A stretch of DNA of 64,000 nucleotides from Tridacna crocea (Eukaryota; Mollusca; Bivalvia; Cardiida; Cardiidae): positions 19,327,501 through 19,391,500 of the forward strand of contig OX031063.1 in the NCBI GenBank assembly GCA_943736015.1, read 5' to 3'. The first letter of the stretch is position 1. Every line of letters starts with the position of its first letter. The notes below the pieces were generated by a model. The model saw nothing but the letters and a program-made list of their open reading frames with translations, was not told where the DNA came from and made no database searches. The position numbers and the translations under genes are program-made. Shown in pieces: positions 12,101 through 22,233 of the stretch.

Positions 12101-15100
12101 TGTTTTTCTCAATTTTGTCTTATGCTGTAAGAAGATTCCATATTAACTTGTGATTTTGTTAGTGAACATGATACAGAATTTCATTTGAAGTGGGCAAATA
12201 TTAGTTACATAATACTCCTTGTTCTTCTAGTAGAGTTCTGCTTCGGTTTATACTGAAAGTGAAGGATTTGTAGTCTGGCCGGCCCTTGGTTCCTTTCTCA
12301 AACAAAGCTCTGAGTTTTGTTGGAGTGTCCACAAGTAAGAAACTTTGAAGCAGAGGTGAAATGCAGGACATAACAAAGAAACTGTGGCCTTGAAATGACT
12401 GAAATAATGTTGAAAGTGAAAACCAATCACTCGTGTGATCCTCCAGCTGTTCTTGTAACCACTATGTAACCACTCTGGCCTAAAGGAAGATGAAAAGAGA
12501 TATGAGAGCAAAAGAAGATAATGTGTATATTTGTTGCATGTATGATATCCTTAACTCTTTACCAAACAACAAAAAACTACACTGGTCCAAATTGAAAGGA
12601 TTTGCAGACAACAAATTAAATGTTGCTGAAATTATGATTTTTATTTTGGGTTGGGAGGAAAACATTCTGGGAAAAGGAGAAGATGCTGGTTACCAGCATT
12701 TTCTCTTTTTCCCACAATGTTTTCAAAAGGCTTCTTATACAGGGGTGTTAAAAGTCGTGATTGTGTGGTAAAGAGTTAATGTATGATATTTGTAATAGTA
12801 ATTTCAAGATGCAGTTCATTATTCTTTTTGCCCAGGTTGTCAAATTGATACTGTATTGAACCCATTACTGTTCAGATACTTTTCATTACTCTTAATTTGA
12901 AGCTGTTGGAAAACAGTGGTGGAAAAAGAGATATCACTTGTAACAAGTGATTGCTATCTTTTTCAAAAAAAGAAAAAATGAAATTCTGAGATATTTCTTT
13001 GAGAGGGTAGAAAGCATTGCAGGAAAAGGAGAAAATGCTGGTTACAAGCATTTTCTCCTTTTCCTACAATGTTCTTCATATTGAAAACATATTGTCATTT
13101 CTTTCAAATGTCTTTGTAATTTCTGATTTTTTTTTAGACCCAAAGAAAGCCTTTACAATATAGGGTCTATATTGAAAATATTGAAATAATGAATTAGTGG
13201 AAGTGTTACAAGTACATTTTGCATCTGTTTTAGATCTGGGATTTAGCCTCTGGAACTCTAAAGTTATCACTGACTGGACACATCAGTGCTGTTAGAGGAG
13301 TAGTTGTAAGTCCAAGGCAGCCATATTTATTCTCCTGTGGTGAAGATAAGAAAGTTATGTGCTGGGATTTAGAGTACAACAAGGTTTGTGTTGGATTCCT
13401 CTTTCTATGACATCCAAAAACTTGTGTGGTTTATATTCAATGTTTTTGATTTCCAAACTTATTATCGAAAGAATGTAGCATTTAAATATGAGAGCTGAGA
13501 ACTTACGATTATAGCCATAGGTACAGACTTTGTTTTTTAGCATTTTTTTTTTCTTTTAAAGGGGTGTGTGCAGGGGGTCTTATTGTTCTCTCTAGGCATC
13601 CCCTGCCTGCCTAAATGTAGACGATAAGGTCCTCAAAATACTATCATATTAATTAGTAAACAACTAAGAAAAAGGAAGAAAAAACACCTTTCTCACCATC
13701 TTTTGTTGCAATGAGAAATAGTTTCACAGGAAATTGAAATGCAGTATATAACATAAAGTAGAACACTCTTTTCAATAATTTAGCCAGCTGCCTGTATCAA
13801 AAAAGAAAAATATAATCTTTATTGAAGTGCAATATATATAACATAAAAGTATCACACCCTTTTCAATATTTTGGCCAGCTGCGGTTATCAAAAAAGAAAA
13901 ACGTAGTCTTTTCAAATTATAGTTTTGTATCCCTTGCCATGTTTGTACAAGGTACTAACAATTTGATGTCAATTACTTGTATGTAAAGTCTATATTGTTG
14001 TCAGTTGGTAGACAGAATCTTAACATTACTTCCAATTAGGTAATGTGTCCATAATTTTTTGGGTTGTTGCTGTCTCACGCAATAATGTCTTTCTTGCAGC
14101 CTGTTCTGACATGATGCTAAATAAAGTTTCAGAGAATATTGCATTCTTCAGAGAATACTGCAATCTCTTTCAGAGTGATTTTTTTTGAAAAATGGACATT
14201 GATTGGCATGTCCTTTTAGGTGTGATAAGATCCCCATCATAGTGTCTTTGTTGTAAATCAAGTCTTAAGGAGCTTTATGTTTAAGAGTTCATATTGTGCA
14301 ATAATTTTAATCTCTATATTTCTTTTGATTCACAGGTTATCAGAAATTATCATGGTCATCTGAGCGCATGTTATTCAATTGACATTCATCCAACGATTGA
14401 TGTTATCGCTACATGTGGCAGAGACAGCACATGTAGGGTAAGTGTAGTACCCTCTTTATTTGAAATACACAACTATATGTTCTTTTATCTCTTGACAAGA
14501 CAAAAAAATTAGACTTGTCCTAGTTGAAAGCACTAACAGAGAACAAAGTAAATGTGGTTGAAAAGATGAAAATTCTTTTTGATAGGGTAGAACACATTAT
14601 GGTGAAGGGAGAAAATTCTGGTACCAAAATTTTTTAGTTTTCCAACAGTGTTATCTAAAGCTCAAAAACTAGAGGTTTATTCTCCATCAATAAATGAATA
14701 TTAGGTTTTGATTCACATTTGTATTGTTGTCTGAAGTTGCAGTTTGGACAAGTCCAAAACTTGTTCTCCGGTAAAGAGTAAAGTGTAGTTGAGAAGACAG
14801 TTTTAGAATATCCCATACTATGTTGTTTACTTATTCCTTGTCCTATCCATTTTATATTATGCTATAACTGAAAGCTTGAAACAGAAAGTACTGGGGAAAA
14901 AAAAAATCAAAATATGACCAGCATAGATATGCATGTATTGTTAATTTTGAAAATTCTAGGACTTGTAATTAGCAACATGTGAGTCAAGTCATAGTAGAAA
15001 GTTTTTTTTAACCCTTACTCCATAGATACTCATTTCTTTGGAAAACATTGTCGCAAAAGGTGAAATTGCTCGTGACAAGCAATTTCACCTTTTCTCACAT

Positions 15101-18100
15101 TGTTTTCTATGCTATCAAAAGGTGTCATATACACATAAGAAACAGCTTCATCCTTCCTGTTATTTATGGTCAATTACAGATACCATAGAAATCCCTTATG
15201 GGGTAAATGGTTAAACAGGAACAAAGTAGTATATGTAATGCTAATAGTTATATATTTGACTTTTGGACAGATATGGGACATGCGAACCAAGGCCTGTGTT
15301 CATACATTAGTTGGTCACACAAATACTGTAGCAGAGGTCAGATGTCAGGCTGCAGAACCTCAGGTAATGGGTTATTATAGATTTAATGTCAAATTCTTAT
15401 ATAACAAGTATGTATTTTGCTATTGCTTGCAATAGCGTAATACTATCAATTTTTATGTAGGTTATGTAATGTCTTTTGGAAAGATTTTTGACTTGATCAT
15501 TCCGTTATCCTGCGTGTTCCTGATGTAATATGTAGAGACGGTATATATGAGGTGACATTCAAAGAATTTGAAATTGGATTACCATAGATTTTTAATTTTT
15601 TGCTTTTAATTGTTTAAGAATAAAAAGGAAAATAGCCTCATAACTAAGCATAATAGTAACTAGTAGTAATAATAAAGTGTGCAACTGGCTTGTTATGCAT
15701 GCATACTACTTCTGAGATGCGCAGTCTTAATCACCTAACCAATTAAAGATTCTTGCAAGGGAGACCTGCTTTCTCTTATTTCAGAATCTTCTGTGACTTG
15801 CATAATTATAAAGTGTATATAAGTCAACCAACAAAATCTCTGTCAAAATAGCATTGACTCAGGGGAAAAAAATAGATTATATGTGATTTATTGTCTGTGT
15901 AGTATGAAACTAAAATGACTATTTCTTTGTCATTTATAAAGTCCTGGTAGGTTTGAAAACTATTGTGCTATTATTCAAGAACACTTTATCTATCAATATT
16001 TCTATTCCATACCATCAAATATTTGTTTGTTATGTCCATGTACTTTGAATACATGCAGTTCAAAGTTGACATAATTATGAGATACCTTATGCAGGCTGGC
16101 TTGTTATGGATCAGATGTTTACATATCTATAATTGCCAATCTATTATGAAGGAGGTGGAAATATTCAGATCATTAGATAGGCTTGCCCAATAAAATATAT
16201 CAGGATAAATTCTTTCAGGTAATCACAGGAAGTCATGATTGTACAATCCGTCTGTGGGATCTAGCAGCTGGAAGGTCAAAGGTCACATTAACAAATCACA
16301 AGAAAAGTGTCAGAGGCATTTGTTTACATCCCACACAGTAAGTAATGCATTTCAAGATCTTAAATATAAAGTGAAATTGACTGATAAATCTCAATAACCA
16401 GTGTTATCAGATTGCATGATCTGTGCAGCCTGATCTTGATCTACAATATTCGCTCAAATATGTTAGAGTTCATATCTCCAGTTCTTTACATATCAGATTA
16501 ATAGTTGGCTTTCCTCCATGATAGAAAAAAATGTATGGATGTTTGAAACAGTTTAAGGATTTCAAGCAAGACTGTGAATGTTATGTAATTCCTTGTAATA
16601 GGCAGTTTCTTCTTTTCCCAGTGTTTTTCTTAACGTTTCAACTCTTTACCAAACAACAAAGTTTTGGAATAGTCCAAATTGAAAGTATTTGCAGACGACA
16701 AAATAAATGTGAATCAAATATTGAAACTTGATTTTGAAAGTGTAGAAAACAATGTGGGAAGAGGAGAAAATGCTGGTCACCAGCATTTTCTCCTTTTCCT
16801 ACAATATTTTCAAAGGCTTTGTTTCTCAGGGTCGTTAAAAGTCAGGATTGTGTGTAAAGAGTTAAAACAGCATTGTTTTGTCCTTCAGAAAGCTTTTGGT
16901 TTTAGTTGGTCTTTATACTGCCATTGCTTTATTAGGTTAGTAATTGCATTTCTGTAATCAATCTAGAAATTTTTGTGTTGTAGATTTTTTTCATTAAAAA
17001 CTCATTTTACATTTTTTTGTTTTCTTTACCAACTTTCAGATACACATTTGCGTCAGGGTCACCAGATAACATCAAACAATGGAAATTTCCTGATGGTAAC
17101 TTTATACAGAACCTATCAGGACATAATGCTATCATCAATACCTTAGCTGTTAACTCAGACAATGTCTTAGTTTCTGGAGGTGAGTTAAAAAAAATTTCCA
17201 CAGAGGCCATGTGTAGATTTGTGTATCTGGATTTCAGTAGCTTTTCCAGATACTGCAGGTTATATACCAAGAAAAGGGATGGAGGAAAACTTCATCTTAA
17301 TCTTGAGATGCTATTTTCAGACTTATCAGATACAACTTAGTAACAGAAAAATACACAAATGATGGAAAGGAATAGAAAAAATGAATTATTGAAAATAAAT
17401 CCATATGACGTAAAAGGCAAACTTTGTGATACAATAGGTGGCTAATTTTTCTACCATGACTCTGTAAGTTGTTAATTGGAGAAGTATTTTTTAATCAAGA
17501 AATAATCTTCCTTTTATCCTAGTTTATGTTCAACTGAAGTTGTGGCTTATGAGGCACAATGAATTATTCAGAAGGGCGATAGGTTGAGTGGTTTATTCAT
17601 TGCGCATTATAACTCACATGGTGGTTTATTGTATGATAAACCATGATAGAAGATTATTTAGATTCTAACATAACCAACACTTAATCAAAGGAAAACAAGA
17701 CTTAACAGTTTCATATATAGTGTAAACACACAAATGTGGATTATATCCTATATAATAAACCACTCCTGTTCCACTTACTTACCAAAGCAAAAACCACTGC
17801 CCAGTCGGTAAATATGACAAGAATAAAAAATTAAATAAAATCTTAGGCATCAAACATAACACAAAAAACCATCCTGTTTTACTATTATATTTCCTCCCTT
17901 TCAAATGATAAAGAAGAATAAATGTATTTTAAGCATTTGCGCCATGGTTGCTTTGAATCCTCTGAATATTACTCCTCCCCCACCAAGTCCCATTTCCAAT
18001 GCAGCTCAGGTTAACTTTGAACAAAACTTCAGCATGAAAAGACACTTGATTTTACACATGTTTACTGATGACATTTCATATACATGTAGTTCCATCCTCC

Positions 18101-21100
18101 TTAGCCAAGGAGCAGACAATGACAATTTATTTATAAAATATTGGAGGGCAAAGACATGGTGCAGCCACATGCTAGACACTTTATACAGAATGATATCACT
18201 CTGTATAGAATGAAATAGATTTTACCATGCTTTCTTTTTACTGTGTTTAAAAAGTGGAATTCACATGTCATGTAAGAATGTATACTAACTTGTAAAAATT
18301 AAACTTCAAAAAAAGATTGTGGTACCTACAATCCTTAAGATTAGGTTTTTCAAGTCAGAAAGTGTTGGCAGATTTTTCAATACCACACATGACTTGTATG
18401 CAAGAATTTTATATTAAGTTTTATCCAAGATTGACCAAAATTCTGACTAAGTTGGTGACAGTCATTGTGACAGGAATCATTCCAATCTGACCATTTCACA
18501 TAGGTTTTCAATTTATATCTGAGCAAGAACTGCAGAGATGTAATTGTTTTTTGCATTATACTTCATAGAGAAACACCACATATCCATGAATAGATGCATT
18601 TACTTTCTTGGATTGAGTAAATTAGGGTTAAATAGTCCTTAGCTATTCCTTTAAAATTATTTATCTTTTTAAGTGATATGGTGTCTTTTACAGCTGACAA
18701 TGGATCCCTGTATTTTTGGGACTGGAAAACCGGTTACAATTTCCAGCGTATTCAAGCTGCCGTCCAACCAGGGTCTATAGACTCAGAGGCAGGTATATTT
18801 GCCATGGCGTTTGATCAGAGTAACACAAGGCTAATTACAGCCGAGGCTGATAAAACCATCAAGATTTACAAGGAAGATGACACTGCTGTAAGTTCCATAT
18901 ACTCTCATGTTATGCAACTATTTTAAGAGTTTGATTGTTGGATCTCATCTATGCATTAACTCTTTACTACATGACAAAATTCTAGACTAGTCCAGATTTA
19001 AAGCATTTGAGTACAACAAAATATCTGAAATTATGAGATATTTCTTTGAGAGGGTAGAAAGCATTGCAGGAAAGGAGAAACCAGCATTTTCTCCTTTTTT
19101 TACAATGTTTTCAGGAAGCTTTTTCCCAGGGGTTGTTAAGAATCTGGATTGTGTGGTTAAAGATTAACATTTGTAACTGTATTTGCTGGTTTTTAGCTCT
19201 ACTGGCTTTCAGCCAGCAGAGCTTAAGTCATGGCGTGGTTTCCGTCTGTCCGTCCGTCCGTCTGTTAGTCTTTTTCTTGTTTACATGATAAAGTCTGTAT
19301 TTGTTGCTTGATTTTCATGAAACTTGCACAGTTTGTTTACCTCATCAATAGCTTCAACCCTATTAATTTTGAGGAAAATCCAACAAACAGTATGGGAAAA
19401 GTAGCCATTTCAAGTTGAAAATTTCTTATTCTTGTTTATGCGATAAAGTCTGCATTTGAGGTCAGTTTTTTGTGAAACTTGCACAGTTTGTTTATCTCAT
19501 CAATAGCTTCAACCCTATTGATTTTGAGAAAAATCCAACAAACAGTATGGGAAAAGTAGCCATTTCAAGTTGAAAATTACTAATTCTTGTTTACGCGATT
19601 AAGTCTGCAATTGTTGCCCGATTTTTGTGAAACTTGCACAGTTTGTTTATCTCATCAATAGCTTCAACCCTTTTGATTTTGAAAAAAATCCAACTAACAG
19701 TATGGGAAAAGTAGCCCTTTCAAGTTGAAAATTTCTAATTCATGTTTACACAATAAAGTCGGTCTTTCTTGTCAGATTTTCATGAAAATCGCACAATTTT
19801 TTTTTGTCTTATCAGTAGCTTCAACCCAATTTATTTTGAGAAAAATCCAACCAACAGTATGGGAAAAGTAGCCATTTCAAGTTGAAAATTTCAAATTCTT
19901 GTTTATGGGATAAAATGTGCATTTGTTATTAGATTTTTGTGAAGCTTGTATGGTTTGTTTATCTCGCCAAAAGCTTCAACAGTAACGATTTTGAAATAAA
20001 TCCAACAAACAGTATGGGAAAAGTAGCTATTTCAAGTTAAAAATTACCAATTCTTGTTTACGCATTAAAATATGCATTTTTTGTTTATTTCTTATGTACG
20101 TGATAAAGTCTGCATTTGTTATCAGATTTTTGTGAAACTTGCAGAGTTTGTTTATCTTATTAATAGCTTCAACCCTATCGATTTTGCAAAAAAAATATCT
20201 TATCAATAGCTTCAACCCTATCGATTTTGAAAAAAATCCGACAATCAGTATGGGAAAAGAAGCCATTTCAAGTTGAAAATTTTGATTTCTTATCTAATCT
20301 GTTGAAAGTCGGCATTTCTGGTTTTAATCGTTGTTATTTTTTTCATTTTGCATCATGAATTCATAGTGTATGCTAGAATAAAAGCAAAATCTCTGCCAGT
20401 AGAGCGATATCAGGCCCTTCAGGGCCTTCTAGTTCAAGAAAGTTTTCTTTCACTAGGCAACGCAGAGCCCAAGCATTAGAAACCACATAAGGTTTGCTGC
20501 TGAGTTGTATGACTTACATACTGTGGAAACAATTTCCCCGATTCATTGTGTTTTGAGTACTACCTCTTTTCAGAATGATACTCGTTACAGTATCATGTTT
20601 GAGGCATACTTAGTATTGAGTGGTATTAGATTTGTTTTGGATTCGTGACAAGCTTCTCTAGTCAGTTCTTTACCAAATTTTGAAATATTGGACATGTAGC
20701 ATTTCTAGGCAACAAGTCAAATGTGAAAACGAAATTAGTCAATAAAAGGACAGAAAACAAGATGGGAAAAGGAGTAATGGGTTACCAGCATTTTCTCTTT
20801 TTTTCCCACAATGTTTTCAATAGCTGTTCAATAGCTGTTTTGAAGCTACCTTTTCATGTCTATGGATGATTTGTATCAGTGAAACTTCACCCTGTCAGCT
20901 CTGAACTGAATTTGGCACCTTATGCAGTGTGGATTAAGAGCAGACTGTACTGGAGATTTGGACACATCTTCGGTATACAGAAGTTGATATGTTTTGTGGG
21001 ATAATGTATGGTGAAAAGTATCTTTCACTGGTTGACTATAATTTGGTTGAAAGGATTTGCAGACAATGTAATTAACCTGGCCCAACAAACTAAATTGTTC

Positions 21101-21392
21101 TTAAAAGGGAGAAAACATTATGGGGAAAAGCGAAAATGCTTTTTATCAGCATTTCCTCCTTTTTCCACAATGCTGTCATTGATTGGTCAGGGTTGTCGAA
21201 ATTCAGGGTTCTGTGTTGAAAGTTTTAATTTCAATAATTATCAGTGTCATTTTTAGAAACTAAATAATACACATGTATAATTCAGTTGGTTCTTACAATG
21301 TGGAAAATAAGAAATCTCTTTTGTACTTTCAGACTGAGGAGTCACATCCATTGAACTGGCGACCCGACATTGTGAAGAAAAAAAGATACTAG
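107..21392 (+). CDS. PLRG1: PLRG1, pleiotropic regulator 1 (WD40 spliceosome subunit), complete 14-exon gene
   Basis: Coding exons are 107-115, 5487-5593, 6891-7018, 8175-8232, 9215-9269, 9991-10086, 11886-11978, 13234-13383, 14336-14437, 15271-15363, 16219-16337, 17040-17179, 18694-18887 and 21333-21392. All junctions are AG/GT and all phases match, giving 467 residues (human about 514; the shortening is in the linker before the propeller). The N-terminus reads [20 protein letters not shown]-like, as in PLRG1. Residues 152-445 form seven WD40 blades, with W-D pairs at 184-185, 226-227, 268-269, 310-311 and 392-393. The C-terminus ends in a basic KKKRY tail. Family knowledge: PLRG1 is a nuclear core subunit of the Prp19/CDC5L complex, needed for spliceosome activation. 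The gene is convergent with the septin downstream. Introns are full of TTAA MITEs. Only the first exon is uncertain. Confidence 0.95.
600..800. repeat. CTAG-rich short palindromic repeat cluster, copy 1
   Basis: A 20-30 base motif built on aggcagatcc/ggatctgcct and accaaattgg/ccaatttggt recurs about six times in alternating orientation. Each unit is nearly self-complementary. The same cluster recurs at 2185-2385. Confidence 0.7.
1293..1521 (+). repeat. Family A MITE (PLRG1 intron 1)
   Basis: It starts CTAACCCTTTACCACTC and ends GGTGAAGGGTTAA. The left half of the hairpin is decayed (missing aaagg). Plus orientation here means that the short arm beginning with the ACCACACAATCC-type end comes first. 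Confidence 0.75.
2185..2387. repeat. CTAG-rich short palindromic repeat cluster, copy 2
   Basis: The same tctgcctag/aggcaga motif series as at 600-800. It sits just outside the 2391-2548 inverted arm, so it is probably part of the same composite element. Confidence 0.7.
2391..2930. repeat. Inverted repeat, arms of about 160 bp with an inner hairpin
   Basis: Arm 2391-2548 is closely matched in reverse complement by 2763-2930. The spacer contains a second hairpin at about 2705-2762, where gatactaaagatt pairs with aatctttagtatc. Confidence 0.75.
2996..3773. repeat. Inverted repeat, arms of about 190 bp
   Basis: 2996-3188 pairs with 3580-3773 in reverse complement. Shared blocks include aatgattaatcttt/aaagattaatcatt and ggtgtctgctc/gagcagacacc. 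The loop of about 390 bp has no recognisable coding content. Confidence 0.7.
3990..4183 (+). repeat. Tandem direct duplication, 97-bp unit
   Basis: 3990-4086 and 4087-4183 are nearly identical; a few bases differ, mostly in the second half. The unit contains the TTGTTACCG block that is inverted near 440-480, so the duplication happened inside the right end of the foldback region. Confidence 0.85.
4469..4694 (+). repeat. Family A MITE (PLRG1 intron 1)
   Basis: The central hairpin gaaaatgctggtaaccagc... is intact and the right end is GGTAAAGGGTTAA. The left end has degenerated. Confidence 0.75.
4869..5076 (-). repeat. Family A MITE (PLRG1 intron 1), short form
   Basis: TTAACTCATTACCA at the left and TGGTAATGGGTTAA at the right form the terminal inverted repeat. 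The gcatttgcagacgac block of the long arm is deleted. Confidence 0.9.
5096..5310 (-). repeat. tRNA-derived SINE
   Basis: On the minus strand it begins near 5310 with a tRNA-like head: an A-box-like tggctcagtggtgagtg and a B-box-like ggttgtgagtttgat. The body shared with other copies follows (gtgagaacag...ggaaagaaagttgtg...tgagaaagccag). The body recurs at 10247-10365 and 41672-41850. Confidence 0.65.
5487..5593 (+). CDS. PLRG1: PLRG1 exon 2
   Basis: Acceptor TTTTTGTAG, donor GTAATA. It encodes the conserved N-terminal segment [20 protein letters not shown] and ends with two bases of a serine codon. Confidence 0.93.
5648..5873 (+). repeat. Family A MITE (PLRG1 intron 2), diverged
   Basis: Hairpin gcaggaaaaggagaaaatgc with a compensating change on the other arm (cctgcaatg), so pairing is preserved. 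It begins 54 bp after exon 2. Confidence 0.7.
6129..6359 (+). repeat. Family A MITE (PLRG1 intron 2)
   Basis: Full copy, TTAACCCATTACCACAC to GGTAATGGTTTAA, with an intact hairpin. Confidence 0.9.
6560..6870 (+). repeat. Dispersed element with GTCC-type microsatellite, no array
   Basis: A degenerate gtctgtccatccatgcgtcc run is followed by AT-rich sequence ending in ...gtgacagctctagttt, the same kind of ends as the element at 19194-20435 but without tandem units. It yields an open frame of 124 codons that looks incidental. Confidence 0.45.
6891..7018 (+). CDS. PLRG1: PLRG1 exon 3
   Basis: It completes the split serine codon, then encodes a basic stretch with the family motif N-x-EYG (here NDEYGSV). 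Donor is GTAAGA. A family A MITE begins 43 bp after the donor. Confidence 0.9.
7062..7290 (+). repeat. Family A MITE (PLRG1 intron 3)
   Basis: Full copy with TTAA at both ends and the intact ggaaaaggagaaaatgctgg hairpin. It starts 43 bp after exon 3. Confidence 0.92.
7447..7663 (-). repeat. Family A MITE (PLRG1 intron 3)
   Basis: It starts TTAACTCTACCAAATGA. The right terminus has decayed to gtaaaaagtcaa. The hairpin is slightly mismatched. Confidence 0.75.
8175..8232 (+). CDS. PLRG1: PLRG1 exon 4
   Basis: A 58-base exon of the low-complexity linker (Gly/Gln/Ser rich). It is accepted because acceptor TTTTAG, donor GTAATA and both phases fit exons 3 and 5. Confidence 0.8.
9215..9269 (+). CDS. 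PLRG1: PLRG1 exon 5
   Basis: A 55-base linker exon with acceptor CTTCAG and donor GTAAGG, ending in phase 0. A family A MITE starts only 18 bp after the exon. Confidence 0.8.
9288..9488 (+). repeat. Family A MITE (PLRG1 intron 5)
   Basis: A diverged copy starting TTAACCCATAAATTTAC, 18 bp after exon 5. Its hairpin is weakened by several substitutions. Confidence 0.7.
9991..10086 (+). CDS. PLRG1: PLRG1 exon 6
   Basis: It encodes the near-invariant [19 protein letters not shown] segment that leads into the propeller. Acceptor TTTGCAG, donor GTAAGT. Confidence 0.95.
10247..10365 (+). repeat. SINE body, 5'-truncated copy
   Basis: It shares tgtgagaaacgaagtgagtg, the ggaaagaaagttgtgtt block and the aaagccaggaaaaacatg tail with the copy at 5096-5310. 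The tRNA head is missing or too diverged to see. Confidence 0.55.
11077..11289 (-). repeat. Family A MITE, left member of a fused pair
   Basis: TTAACTCATTACCA ... GGTAATGGGTTAA. The final TTAA at 11286-11289 is also the first TTAA of the next copy. Confidence 0.9.
11286..11514 (-). repeat. Family A MITE, right member of a fused pair
   Basis: TTAACTCATTACCAAATG ... GGTAATGGGTTAA, in the same orientation as the preceding copy. Confidence 0.9.
11886..11978 (+). CDS. PLRG1: PLRG1 exon 7 (WD40 blade 1)
   Basis: It encodes [18 protein letters not shown] and the GAADRVIK strand. Donor is GTATCC. The blade is closed by I-W-D at the start of exon 8. Confidence 0.95.
12551..12779 (-). repeat. Family A MITE (PLRG1 intron 7)
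   Basis: TTAACTCTTTACCA ... GGTAAAGAGTTAA, a perfect outer inverted repeat, with a full hairpin. Confidence 0.9.
12989..13080 (-). repeat. Family A MITE fragment
   Basis: Only the hairpin core and its flanks remain (gcaggaaaaggagaaaatgc... with paired ttttcctacaatg). Confidence 0.65.
13234..13383 (+). CDS. PLRG1: PLRG1 exon 8 (end of blade 1, blade 2)
   Basis: It begins IWDLASG and contains [14 protein letters not shown] and [16 protein letters not shown], a complete GH...WD blade. Confidence 0.95.
14336..14437 (+). CDS. PLRG1: PLRG1 exon 9 (blade 3)
   Basis: It encodes [20 protein letters not shown] and TCGRDSTCR. Donor is GTAAGT. Confidence 0.95.
14500..14783 (-). repeat. Family A-related MITE, old copy (PLRG1 intron 9)
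   Basis: The long-arm words agacttgtcc and gttgaaagca are recognisable and there is a decayed hairpin. Confidence 0.5.
15007..15214 (+). repeat. Family B MITE (PLRG1 intron 9)
   Basis: TTAACCCTTACTCCATAGAT at the left and GGGGTAAATGGTTAA at the right. The hairpin core is ggtgaaattgctcgtgacaa with paired gcaatttcacc. It ends 56 bp before exon 10. Confidence 0.88.
15271..15363 (+). CDS. PLRG1: PLRG1 exon 10 (end of blade 3, start of blade 4)
   Basis: It encodes [18 protein letters not shown] and ends VRCQAAEPQ, a hallmark PLRG1 string. Donor is GTAATG. Confidence 0.95.
16219..16337 (+). CDS. PLRG1: PLRG1 exon 11 (blade 4 into 5)
   Basis: It encodes [18 protein letters not shown] and [10 protein letters not shown], and ends with two bases of a glutamine codon before GTAAGT. 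Confidence 0.95.
16637..16865 (-). repeat. Family A MITE (PLRG1 intron 11)
   Basis: TCAACTCTTTACCA ... TGTAAAGAGTTAA. The left TTAA is mutated to TCAA; the hairpin is nearly intact. Confidence 0.85.
17040..17179 (+). CDS. PLRG1: PLRG1 exon 12 (blade 5 into 6)
   Basis: It encodes [20 protein letters not shown] and [12 protein letters not shown], which are almost invariant in the family. Donor is GTGAGT. Confidence 0.95.
18694..18887 (+). CDS. PLRG1: PLRG1 exon 13 (blades 6-7)
   Basis: It encodes [35 protein letters not shown] and [17 protein letters not shown]. Donor is GTAAGT. Confidence 0.95.
18956..19167 (-). repeat. Family A MITE (PLRG1 intron 13), hairpin deleted on one side
   Basis: TTAACTCTTTACTACAT start and AGATTAA end. 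The left hairpin arm has lost the aaatgctggtt segment, so it folds only partly. Confidence 0.75.
19194..20435. repeat. pearl-like bivalve element with a tandem array of about 155-bp units
   Basis: One end is tagctctactggctttcagc and the other agggccttctagttc. Next to the first end is a CCGT/GTCC tetranucleotide run (19247-19266). Between them are about seven tandem units, each starting like cttgtttacgcgataaagtc and containing the conserved blocks acagtatgggaaaagtagcc and tcaatagcttcaaccct. Known bivalve pearl/CvA elements combine a tandem core array with an ACGG-type microsatellite. The unit count is by eye. Confidence 0.65.
21333..21392 (+). CDS. PLRG1: PLRG1 exon 14 (terminal)
   Basis: Twenty codons including TAG. 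The peptide [19 protein letters not shown] matches the PLRG1 C-terminus in position and charge. Confidence 0.95.
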   Translation, partial: TEESHPLNWRPDIVKKKRY

Positions 21393-21670
21393 ACACTAGA
21401 ATTTCACATTCCATAGTCCTTTCAGTCATTACCACACAAGGCTGTTTGAGCACTACAATTAGAAATTTTGAAAAGGCAAAAAAAAGTATGGGAAACAGAA
21501 TATGAAACAGAGGAACCTGCATACAATGTATAATCTCTGTCTACAGAAACTCCCTGGTAGATGTGTAAATTTCTGTATCTGTGGAAATCAGTGTAAACAG
21601 ACCTTTGTGAGAATATGCACACATAATATCTGTTTCATATGGAGAAATAAATGATCTACAGTGAAGGATA
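21393..21670 (+). other. PLRG1: PLRG1 3'UTR with AATAAA
   Basis: AATAAA lies at 21646-21651, about 255 bases after the stop codon. The cleavage point is inferred to lie shortly after it. No further exon follows. Confidence 0.5.
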
Positions 21671-22014
21671 TGTAATGTGATAGAGTTCAAGATTTATGGT
21701 TTGTAAAGAAGGATTACAAAGGTAAAGAGCTGAAAGGCCCTATGAAAGGCTAGTTTTGTATTTCTCCACAGCTGTGTTTCAGATTCTGTGGAAAGAATCT
21801 GGCTTCCCAATCTATTGTGGTACAAACAGCATTTTATCTGCTGTAGATTGGAAAAGATTGTTGGAAAGTGAAGACATTTCCTGTACAAGCACTTGCACTT
21901 TCCCCCACAACGTTTAAAACCTTTGCAGACTGTTGACCTTGGTCAATACTTTTTGCAATTACATTTAGCCCCCTCTTCACAGAGCATGGCTCATAATTAT
22001 GTTTATGTGCTTCT

Positions 22015-22233
22015 AGCCCATTACAGAACAGCATTTTGGACTAGTCCAAATTGAAAGCAATTACAGACGACAAAAGTGGCTCAAATGAGACAATTTTTCC
22101 TTGATAGAGCAGAAAACATTTTAGGAAAAGGAAAGAATGCTGGTTACCAGCAATTTCTCCTTTTCTCACCATGTTTTAAAAAGGCTTCTTCTGTAGGGTC
22201 GTTTAAAGTCGGGACTGTGCGGTAAAGAGTTAA
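22015..22233 (-). repeat. Family A MITE (between PLRG1 and septin)
   Basis: Left end agcccattacagaac, right end GGTAAAGAGTTAA. The long-arm block actagtccaaattgaaagc is intact. Confidence 0.8.

Larger units (their letters stand above)
20640..21985. repeat. Three decayed family A copies and a tail of a dispersed repeat (PLRG1 intron 13 and 3' flank)
   Basis: Degenerate hairpins lie near 20758-20820, 21105-21175 and 21850-21915. At 21930-21990 is the ...gttgaccttggtcaatac...cttcacagagcatggctc block that recurs at 32436-32525 and 34750-34830. PLRG1 exon 14 lies between them and is not affected. Confidence 0.45.

Noticed and set aside
19194-20435. CRISPR-like array (regular repeats)
   Set aside because: Units are contiguous 155-bp tandem copies without unique spacers, in a eukaryotic intron.
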